27,152 nt of DNA from assembly GCA_015499985.1 (NCBI GenBank), contig JAAAUF010000576.1, positions 1 to 27,152 of the forward strand. Direction: 5' to 3'. Both the position numbers and the translations under genes were made by a program. Positions 1-8,031 of this stretch are shown one piece after another. Position 1 is the stretch's first letter. Each line of letters starts with the position of its first letter. The DNA is from Haplosporangium gracile. Taxonomy: Eukaryota; Mortierellomycota; Mortierellomycetes; Mortierellales; Mortierellaceae. The notes beneath the pieces were generated by a model that did not search any database, was not told the origin of the DNA, and was given only the letters and a program-made list of their open reading frames with translations.

Positions 1-191
1 ATGCTATGATGAGTCGCTTCGGTGACGTAATTATGGCGCCCATTCTCCCCCAGCCTATCAGGACAAAGGGCACCGCACAAGAAAATGCCCAACCAATAGA
101 TCCCCATTCACCTTGTTCAAGCTCATTTCATTCCCAAACCGCACATCTTTCATCCCTCTCCTCTTGCACCTTCCCCTCCTTCCTCCCCGTC

Positions 192-2559
192 ATGGATGCC
201 GAAAGAGCATCTTTGGCGTCATGCTTACAACTGATGATGACTTGTCTCACCACTAGGCGTCGTCGTCCTTTTCTTCTGGCCATCCCGATCATTATCGGCA
301 TTTTTCTTATCCTTTCAATGCACACTATGATCGACATCGACGAACATGAAGTTCTAGAACAAAACAACCGCTGGAGAGCACGCACCGTCGCAAAGGATAT
401 CGAGATCCCGGACTCTACATGGACTTGTACCGATGATGAACTGTCCCAAACCGAAAAGGACACCCAAAAGATTAAGCGATCTCGTCAGTGTGTCGTCAAG
501 AACCTATGTGTGGACCGGAAAGGTAAACATCGACGGCAAACACAACAATCCAGTCAGTTGTGATCCGTAACGTAGGAATGAGAGCTTCAGTTTATGCTTG
601 AGCCCCGGCTTTGTCTGACAATAAATTACCTCATTCCTGTCGGTTTTAGGTGCTTTCATTCGGAGTAATAGCTTGAACCTTGGTTCCATGCCAGAGGTTA
701 ACTTGATGTCGGCGGATTCGGCCGCGGACATATACTGGAAGCCAAGGGTGGAGCGTGCCGAAAGCAAGGTGATGAAAGCTCACTATGTTAACGAGACACT
801 GTTTGTACATGCCATCTATTCGCCTGGGCACTTCTCTCACTGGCTTTACAATGGCATGCTGCCACTGTACAGGTAACAGAATCAGTTGAAAAAATAGGAG
901 AGGGCCAGGCATGCGTATTTGCTCATTTACATATCTCGGATCGTGCTTACTGATGCCCAGCTCTTACATCTGTAATATAGTACGATGAAAAGATTCAACG
1001 GGACAAAGGATTCTTGGACATTCCTTGCAGAATACATATACTATGACCCCGAAAACAAGGGTAGCGGAGGGTGGGAGATGCGGCAAGTATTTACAGGATT
1101 CGAACTGGTTCCTTCTCAGGATCAACTCGTCACAGACTTCCAGATGCTCCCTCCTAGCGACGCACCCGTCTGCTTCCGCTCAGCTGTTGTTGGATTGGGC
1201 AGTCAGTGTGCATTGCCTTACTGCGAGTTCAACATTCCCGCCGAGGTCTACTCGTCCTTCCGGGATGTCGTTTCGGACTACTACTGGCGCACTCCCCAGA
1301 GGTGGGAACGACACCTCGGAATCAGGCAGGAGAGCATCGATGCTATTGCAAAGATCCAGCAACAACAACAGGCTGCTGCAGGAGAGAATGTCGATGCCAA
1401 GCCTCAGAGGACACCTCTGAAGTGTCTTGACCTTGCTCGTTACTACAACTTTGAGCCATCAGCTGGCCAGGACCCTGTTCAGCCATTGAGGGAGAGCAAG
1501 AGCCGTGTCGGACAACTGCTCCCGGATAGTGTCGATCCAGAAGTGGATCCTTCAACGGGAAAGCGGAGGTTGGTCATTGCCGTCATCCAACGTGAAGGCT
1601 CAAGGCGGCTTGTCAACGACAAAGAGCTGGCGGAGGGTTTGGCTGCAGCGGGATTTCGTGTCAAGTGGATCACCCTCGACCACGGCTGTGGATTGGCAGA
1701 AACTGCCTACCTTCTGCGCGATGTTCACGTTTTAGCGTCTCCTCACGGAAATGCGATCGGAACGTCCATCTTTATGCCTACATCCAACCCCGTACCGACT
1801 CTGATCAGTCTTGACCCCTCCCGGTACTCGGAGGATTGGTTCATCAGCACCGCAACTGCGATTGGCCAGCGATTCATCCAGTCGGCCTGTGGACCCAACG
1901 GCTATTTGGACGAGACTACCAAGACGAGATGCCCCTACCATAAGGATGTGATCGGAGCCAACAAACTCTTCAAGACCTGGGGCAAGCAGCTGGTTCTCGG
2001 TTTGACCGATGAGATGGCTAAGGAGTACAGAGAGAAGACGGCCCGGGATCAATTTACGCCAGAGGCGATACAGGAGCTCCGGGCTTATGTCACCAACAGC
2101 CCGTCTGCACAAAAGCTCGCCCGAGAGGAATTGGACGTTTTGATCGGGCCAGAGGTTCCGCACGCCATTATCGACAAGTATGGCTCCAAGATGGTTATCT
2201 ACTACCTGGAGATCTTTTGGAGGGACGCTCCCCGCTACGCAGATGTGCCTCGTGTGGTCGCCCTCGTGCGAGAACTTCAGGAGGATCAGGAGCGGGAACA
2301 GGCGGTTGCTGCAGCTGCAGCTCAAAAGTCGGCTTATGCCTATGAGCCGTACTTTGGATACGTCCGCGAGAACCGAGTCTGTGGAGTCAAGTACTGTAGA
2401 CGGATTTTCGAGAGGAATGTACTTGCAGAGTCAAGGGCCTTTGGTATGCACTCGATTGACGATCCTTTGCGGTGGGGTCAGTCTGCAGTGGACATGAAGG
2501 CTCTTCTTTGGGGTCTTGAGAGCTCTCAGGACTGGTTCCCACCCTCACTGTTCCCTTAG
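192..2559 (+). CDS. Glycosyltransferase family 61 (DUF563) type II membrane protein
   Basis: Exons 192-522, 650-872 and 981-2559 join in frame to 710 aa; both introns (127 and 108 bp) are GT-AG. Residues 1-26 are a short cytosolic head ending in RRRR, followed by one hydrophobic anchor (about 27-46), the layout of a Golgi type II glycosyltransferase. The C-terminal half matches GT61 (PF04577): a strand-turn segment with LVIAVIQREGSRRL near 380-393, then DVHVLASPHGNAIGTSIF with the family's HGxxxG-like signature at about 440-445. GT61 enzymes transfer xylose, GlcNAc or related sugars in the secretory pathway; donor and acceptor here are unknown. A glutamine/alanine-rich stretch (QQQQQAAA) lies near residue 315. 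An in-frame ATG at position 6 would add 62 residues; I prefer 192 because it gives the usual short basic head before the anchor. Family call is firm; start is less certain. Confidence 0.88.
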
Positions 2560-2904
2560 ATTGTTATTTTTTTGTTGCTGTATTAGCTTAATTATATAAT
2601 CGCACACTCTAAATCTATGAAAAAGCTATTAAGATATAAGTTGGGCTCTTTCGCTGATTTCGAGGTTGGCCTTGTTGATTGAAGGATGCGAGTAAGATCA
2701 ATTGTGTCAAATCTGAAGAACCTAAAGTGCTGGATATTAATGATGAAACAATTGTCAAAATTCGACTTTCATTTCCATTTCTCCCTCTCATCACAATCTA
2801 CACTCTCCAACGTCATAACGTTCTCTTGTCAATGTCGGCTTAATTAGAAAACCCGTTGTCATATAGAATTCAGATTAAGACATCGATCTATCTGACTGGG
2901 ATTA
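2560..2904. other. AT-rich intergenic region without a recognisable gene
   Basis: This is the 3' flank of the GT61 gene. It is AT-rich, with short T runs just after the stop codon. I see no long open frame and no repeat in it. Its right edge runs into the 28S rRNA-like sequence. Confidence 0.6.
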
Positions 2905-3503
2905 TGTCTGCATAGCTGGCTTGGGGCAGGCAAGCGTTCATAGCGAAGTGGCTTTTTGATCCCTCAATGTCGGCTCTTCTTATCATACTGAAGCAGAATT
3001 CAGTAAGCGTTGGATTGCTCACCCACTAATAGGGAACAAGACCTGGGGTTTAAACCTGGGGTTTAGGCCGTTGTGAGACAGGTTAGTTTTACCCTACTGA
3101 TGAAACGTTGTTGCGGTAGTAATTGAACTTTGCCCTCAAGAAACCGTTCATTCGGATAATTAGTATTTGGGCCTGATTGAGCAGGCAATTGCCGAAGTTA
3201 TCGTCCGTTGGGTTATGGCTGAATGCCTCTAAGTCAGAACCCGTGCTAGAACGCTACGATTGCCGCCTTTTCCAGTTACAAGTTGAATAGGAATAAACCA
3301 TCGGATCCTGAATCATACTCATACTACAAGGGGCTGGTCTTGCAGAGCGAAAAGGCTTTGTTAGGTTCCTGCTAATGTTAATCTCAAGTATTGGAAAAGG
3401 TAAATCCATTGCAGACGATTTTAATTAAATAGGGCATTGTAAGCAGCAGAGTAGCCTTGTAGATACGAACTGCTGAGATTAAGCCATTGTTCTATAGATT
3501 TGT
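2905..3503 (+). rRNA. Decayed 3' fragment of 28S (LSU) rRNA, pseudogene
   Basis: The sequence follows the 3' end of eukaryotic LSU rRNA in order. It shows the segment with AAGCGTTCATAGCG and TGATCC, then AATGTCGGCTCTTC, AAGCGTTGGATTG, CACCCACTAATAGGGAAC, GAGACAGGTTAGTTTTACCC, GTTCATTCGGATAATT, TTATGGCTGAATGCC and CTCTAAGTCAGAA. It ends with the terminal AGAGTAGCCTTGT and GCTGAGATTAAGCC, finishing at GATTTGT (3503). Only the last roughly 600 nt of a gene of more than 3 kb are present. No 5.8S or 18S is seen, and many conserved positions are changed, so it is a relic rather than a working gene. Differences include C-to-T/G-to-A changes at former CpG sites and a tandem duplication of ACCTGGGGTTTA at 3041-3066. 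The recognition rests on memory of conserved LSU sequence. The 5' edge is approximate; the 3' edge is well defined. Confidence 0.85.
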
Positions 3504-3656
3504 TCGAAAGAGCAACATTTCTCTTTTTCTTTTTTTTCTTTTTTTCATTTCAGAGGCCTAGTGTAAAGGTGTTTCACAATGGATTCATTCAGGCGGAATG
3601 TTTGTGAGCCGCATCATCGAGGCCGCCTCAAAGAGGGGTAACTTGCCGCCCTGAAA

Positions 3657-3781
3657 GCAGGCGTCACAACGGAACATTTTGGTGCCCTCTCATTTTCAAT
3701 TCCGTTTATGCGGGTTCTGAAAACCGCTTCGACGTAAATTGAAAATGAGAGGGCACCAAAATGTTCCGTTGTGACGCCTGC
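3657..3781. repeat. Perfect inverted repeat (45-bp arms, 35-bp loop)
   Basis: Arm 3657-3701 is the exact reverse complement of 3737-3781 (45 of 45 bases); the 35-base loop holds a smaller imperfect hairpin (GCGGGTT/AAACCGC). It encodes nothing. A perfect long palindrome is consistent with a recent foldback or MITE-like element. No clear target-site duplication is visible. It abuts the next palindrome directly. Confidence 0.93.
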
Positions 3782-3930
3782 AGAGACCTGGCCTGATGTG
3801 AGATCAGATCAATTTTCGAGCTGATCAGGTCAAAAAGTAGTCTAAAAAGTTGCAAAAAAGGCACTAAAACTGGTCTAACTGACCTGATCAGCCCGAAAAT
3901 TGACCTGATCTCACATCAGGCCAGGTCTCT
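3782..3930. repeat. Near-perfect inverted repeat (51-bp arms, 47-bp loop)
   Basis: Arm 3782-3832 pairs with 3880-3930 with two mismatches in 51. Each arm begins AGAGACCTGGCCTGATGTGA at its outer end and contains two copies of the decamer TGACCTGATC (one altered to TGATCTGATC in the left arm). The loop is A-rich. It starts on the base after the previous palindrome ends. It is non-coding and could be a foldback element or a source of hairpin RNA. Confidence 0.92.
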
Positions 3931-3931
3931 G

Positions 3932-3980
3932 GTTGCATCTCAATGTCTTTTTAGGATAACTGATTATTCTACATGAGCAG
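3932..3980 (+). repeat. 49-bp direct repeat, copy 1
   Basis: The sequence from GTTGCATCTCAATG to ACATGAGCAG matches 7614-7662 at 48 of 49 positions (the single difference is TTCTACA versus TTCCACA). It lies immediately right of the second palindrome and upstream of monooxygenase gene A. Confidence 0.92.
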
Positions 3981-3983
3981 GGC

Positions 3984-4681
3984 CAAGGATTGTGCTCAAA
4001 TAAACAAACATTTTTTTGTCGATGCTTTTTGAGCTACCTTGTATGTGTTTATTTGGGCGTAAACCTAAAGCGAAAAAGTCGTATCTTGCTATCGTACTTT
4101 CACAGGGCAACTTTATTCACGTTTGCATTTTCGATGCCAAAAAAAAAAGATGCACGTGTCGACCATTATGAGGATGGTCGATGACAACCATGAAATGGAC
4201 CCAAAAGCGACATCAAAAACACGTCCTTGGACCAAACTCGTACCGTTATTAAACCTACACATCCTTTTTACGACATTTTCCCCTCCCATCCCCCTCTCCC
4301 TCTCCACTCAAAAAAAAGCGCAACATAAGACTGGCTATCCCTCAGTTGCTCTTTGTGTACACAGGACCCCAGTTGTTTATTTCATTCAACCATCGATCCA
4401 AAAGAAAATTATGCGATGCTGTGTAACTGTCAAAGAGCAACTAAAAAAGCGAAGAAAGGAAGGAAGGAGAGAGAAGATAAAAGAAGGATAGAAAGGGGGA
4501 AGGCGAGCGAATCTCGCTCTTCTCCTCCTCTCCTCTCGACTCGGGTCTCATGTATTCATTCATTCACTCTGCCCAATTTTCTAAAATTCACTTTTTCTTT
4601 TCACTTTTTCGCTTCTTTTTCTTTTTTCCTGTTTTACCTTCCTTCCACGACTCTCAATTCACCCTGGATCATTTCTTAACG
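3984..4681 (+). promoter_or_regulatory. Duplicated 5' flank and pyrimidine-rich leader of gene A
   Basis: This block is homologous to 11372-12121 upstream of gene B. Shared landmarks, in order, are TTGTGCTCAAA followed by AATAAACAAA, TTTGGGCGT...AAGCGAAAAA, and a well conserved stretch from CAACCATCGAT to GCTGTGTAAC (about 4388-4427 and 11794-11833). It ends in a strongly pyrimidine-rich leader before the ATG, as seen before the other genes here. Short open frames inside it are low-complexity and not convincing. The shared flank shows that A and B arose by duplication including their upstream region. Confidence 0.7.
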
Positions 4682-6904
4682 ATGAGTGCCTCAATTGATA
4701 ACACTAACAACACGCCCCCTTTGACCAATTATCCAGGCAGTAATAACCCCCCTGCCATAAGCGACAGACCACCTCACGTCGTTATCGCTGGCGCAGGTCT
4801 GGCGGGTCTTTTTCTTGGTATCCTTCTTGAAAGAGCGAGCATCCCTTACGAGATCTATGAGCGTTCTGCTGACATTAAACCTCTTGGTAAGGGATCATCT
4901 CTACGTCAATAGTTTGAATGCACAGGATAAGTATGACAGTTAATTCACCCTCTTTTCCTATACCTCCTCTTTTCTCATCTGGCACTAGGTTCTATTATGT
5001 GCTTGGTAATGCTGGGTGCTTCCTTTTATAGCAAGATGAAATCAAATCCAAAAACCATTCTAACATGATCTCTCCTAGACCCCTCCTTCATTTTGTTGTA
5101 TAGTCAGCGAACATCCTCCCCGCTTTTGAACAATTGGGACTGTACGAAGAACTGTTATCGATATCGAAGCCACTGCGCGACTGTGGATACATGCTGACGG
5201 ACAAGCTGGAGCACATTGCCCAATTCGAATCTATTTCTCCAGAATTGTAGGCCTATCAGACTTTATGCTCTCATTTTTACTTCAAGCCTTGACCTTTTTC
5301 TCATTCATAGACTCATCCGTGGTTCCATTGTTTTTTGCGTGCATAGCGTGGGATACGAACGGCAGCTGTTTCCTCGTCCCGAGCTACACACCATGCTACT
5401 TAAGAAGATCCCTTCAGACAAGATCCACTTCTCAAAAAAAGTTTCGTCCTTCATGCACAACCAGAATGGTGTCACGGTGACATTCGAAGACAACACCGCC
5501 ACCCAAGGTGACATCCTCGTTGGTGCAGACGGAGCCCACAGTGCTGTCCGTCAGCAATTGTACAAGACATTGGAGAAGGAGGGGCTCCTCCCCACGGCTG
5601 ACAAAACGGATATGAAGAAGGGGTATATCTCCTTGCTAGGAGTGACCACTGCCCTTGATCCTACCAAGTATCCAGATGTCTTGAAGGAGGACTGCCAAAG
5701 CTATGGTATCGTTGGAGATGGAAGCAACCCATACACGGTAAGCTGAACCATTGGGTCTCAGAAGTCACGAAAAATATGCATGCATATAGGAGGATCATAT
5801 ACTCAGTCACATCGTTTCTTGACATTGCACATTACAATAGTGGGTGACCTTCACCGTGCCTGGCAACAAGATCTGCTGGAACGTTGTTGTTCAGTTAGGA
5901 GTTAATGCGGTTGCAGACGAGCAGTCGAACTGCTCGGACTGGGTCCCTCAACAGAATAAGGCGATGATGGACTCGATTCGACATTTCAAGACCACCTATG
6001 GCACCATGGGCGACCTTTTCGACGCCACCCCTCTGGAAGGAGTTTCCAAGGTTTACTTTGAGGACCAACTGTTTGAGACATGGAACCACGGGCGAACTGT
6101 CTTGATCGGTGATGGTGCGTGCATTTTTTTTGCTTGTTCCTCGCATGTCAGTTCTCTTACGTAGTTGTCGTCAATTTCCGTCTTTCTCGACTGATCCATT
6201 GTTTACACTTGTCTACTTCCATTTTCTTTTCTAGCGGCTCATAAGGTGAGAAAAAAAAATGGTTCAAGGGACCTGTGGATCCGTTGTTAGTATGTTCGTT
6301 CTAACCACATAGTCTCGACCATTAACTTTCTTTTTCTCAGCTACTTCCAAGCATTGGTTCCGGGGCGGTGATTGCAATGCAGGATGCGGTCATCCTTGCC
6401 AACCATCTTTACGACATCAAGCCCACCAGTTTTGAGAACATCAAAAAAGCCTTGAGTGACTTCAAGGAAGACCGTTTTGATGCTGTCAGGGACCAACACT
6501 CACAAACACACTTCGCTGCCAGGCTGCAGTTCGGCCATGTAAGTCTCCTTTACCGCCATCTCGCCCTTGTTATTTCTACAATCTTTTTCATGTGGACTGT
6601 GAGCAAATATTGATAATCATTGTTACTTAATCTTAATGTTCCTCTTCGTTTTGTCCACTTTTTTTCTTTGGACGAACAGACACTCTGGGAGCGAGTCCTT
6701 CGACACGTCCTCTTCAACTGGATCCCCAGAACGCTGCAGATGAAACAAATCTCAAGGGACAGCGCCTATCGTCCCCAGGCCAACTTTTTACCTCAAGCTC
6801 CCAAGCGCGGTACGTTAGACGTTATTCCTCAAAAGCCTTCGAAGCGTCTCCAAAAGGGGAAGGAGGAGGAAGAGACGAGAAATAATAGCGTCTCAGCCAT
6901 TTGA
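4682..6904 (+). CDS. FAD-dependent monooxygenase, copy A (class A, PF01494-like)
   Basis: Eight exons: 4682-4886, 4989-5005, 5104-5246, 5347-5737, 5841-6114, 6235-6245, 6341-6538 and 6680-6904, joining in frame to 487 aa. Class A flavoprotein hydroxylases bind FAD and use NAD(P)H and O2 to hydroxylate a substrate. All three hallmark motifs are present: GAGLAG (37-42) for the ADP part of FAD with acidic E60 in EIYER, GADGAHSAVR (DG at 183-184), and GDAAHK (GD at 342-343). FPRPELH fits the conserved FAD/substrate-domain region. The C-terminus is a tail with PQANFLPQAPKRG and PQKPSKR, then a charged end. Two exons are micro-exons of 17 and 11 nt. No signal peptide is seen from the chosen ATG; an in-frame upstream ATG at 4550 would add a hydrophobic, leader-derived extension and is unlikely. 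AATAAA follows the stop near 6921. Substrate unknown. Confidence 0.9.
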
Positions 6905-7013
6905 TTCTTTTCCGCTCAGAAATAAAGAAAAAGGTCGGATTTCGGGATATTTCTACTGCGAGCATCGTAAGAGTCAGTGTGAGATTCAGGAACGTGGTCG
7001 GTGCAGAAACGAT

Positions 7014-7110
7014 CCTCCCCCCCTAGTGACTGAGGGATCTTCTCGTGTTCTCATCCCTGGTGGTGGTCTGAGTGACATTTCCTCGGTATCCTTCTGGAGA
7101 AAGCGCCAGC
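7014..7110 (+). pseudogene. Relic of monooxygenase exon 1
   Basis: The stretch CCTAGTGACTGAG...CTCATCCCTGGTGGTGGTCTG...TTTCCTCGGTATCCTTCTGGAG follows exon 1 of genes B and C, reading approximately LVTE, RVL, PGGGL, then, after a frameshift, FLGILLEKA. The glycine run GGG resembles gene B. A 1-bp deletion in the GxGxxG region breaks the frame, the start codon is missing and no further exons follow. Only about 100 bp are recognisable. Confidence 0.72.
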
Positions 7111-7548
7111 AGTGAATAGGAGGATGAGGACCCCAATAGGAGAGCCGTTACTGCTCTTTGGAAACTGACATGAATGCAACAGGCACCCTTGTTTTTAAAC
7201 ACACGTGTTGGGCATATGCAGGGCAACTTTCGCCTTTGAAATGTCAAGTCTGTTGAGCTGAAGAATCTTGAGTAGCGTTTTGGATTTATTGCTCTAAGTT
7301 GATCGCCTTGTCCACCTTGGCGGTGAAAACGCGAACTTCAAATCAACGGTCACATTTATCATTCGTCGGTACTCATGCTACTCTGTATCCCATCCTTCTC
7401 GCAAATGAGAGATTACAATAAACAGGGCCTTCTTCAGTTCTCGTGCGAATACAAATATAAATACGAATTCGCCTTTTATGGAAGTTCGTACGCTGGTTTT
7501 CACTGCGAAAGTCGCACGTACAACTTTTGACCTGATTGGTTTGTTTGG

Positions 7549-7588
7549 GTGCGAAAAATACATGCTTTTTGATGTATTTTTTTCGCAC
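7549..7588. repeat. Stem-loop with T/A-rich arms
   Basis: GTGCGAAAAATACAT (7549-7563) pairs with ATGTATTTTTTTCGCAC (7572-7588) with a two-base bulge and a GCTTTTTG loop. The role is unknown; it lies 25 bp left of the 49-bp repeat copy. Confidence 0.75.
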
Positions 7589-7613
7589 AGTGAGAATGAG
7601 TTGTTGCATGACT

Positions 7614-7662
7614 GTTGCATCTCAATGTCTTTTTAGGATAACTGATTATTCCACATGAGCAG
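7614..7662 (+). repeat. 49-bp direct repeat, copy 2
   Basis: Matches 3932-3980 at 48 of 49 positions. As with copy 1, an inverted repeat lies just to its left and a monooxygenase-family member (here the pseudogene at 8032) lies downstream. Confidence 0.92.
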
Positions 7663-8031
7663 ACGATTGCGGAAAAAATAAAACCACCAGTACGAAAATG
7701 GCGTACTTGAAACTGCCATCACCTAATTTGGCATAATCAATTTCTGTATTTGTATTCGCATTCAGAACTCAAGAGGCCGCGGGACTGGTACTGGCCTCCT
7801 TCTCTGTCTGCAATTCAAAAAATCAAAAATGCATCCCATGGCTTGCGGGTACCCGTCGGAGTGATGCAAAAGGAGAGCAAGGGGGGAAACGAAGGAAAAG
7901 TGAGAGAGAGAAAAAAGAAGGTTAGGAGGGCGAATATCTTTTTGCTCATCTTATTTCTGTCCCCCCATCTCGTTTACTCATCATCTCTCATTCCATTCCG
8001 TTCACGCCATCATTCCCATTCTCTTTCTACA

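Larger units (their letters stand above)
7111..8031. other. Intergenic region with small hairpin, 49-bp repeat copy and pseudogene leader
   Basis: I see no gene here. It holds a stem-loop at 7549-7588, the second 49-bp repeat copy at 7614-7662, and a possible wider inverted repeat: 7436-7452 against 7742-7758 share the reverse-complementary core TATTTGTATTCGCA. The last 200 bp are purine- then pyrimidine-rich and look like the leader of the following pseudogene. Confidence 0.55.

Noticed and set aside
6..191. Upstream in-frame extension of the GT61 gene starting at position 6
   Set aside because: It would place 62 low-complexity residues before the basic head and anchor; the ATG at 192 gives the usual type II layout.
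1732..2325. 197-codon minus-strand open frame inside the GT61 gene
   Set aside because: It is the antisense of a conserved coding exon.
4353..4681. Open frames in the leader of gene A, one of them in frame with the gene
   Set aside because: They are rich in Phe/Ser/Leu from a pyrimidine tract and are not conserved at the same place in gene B.
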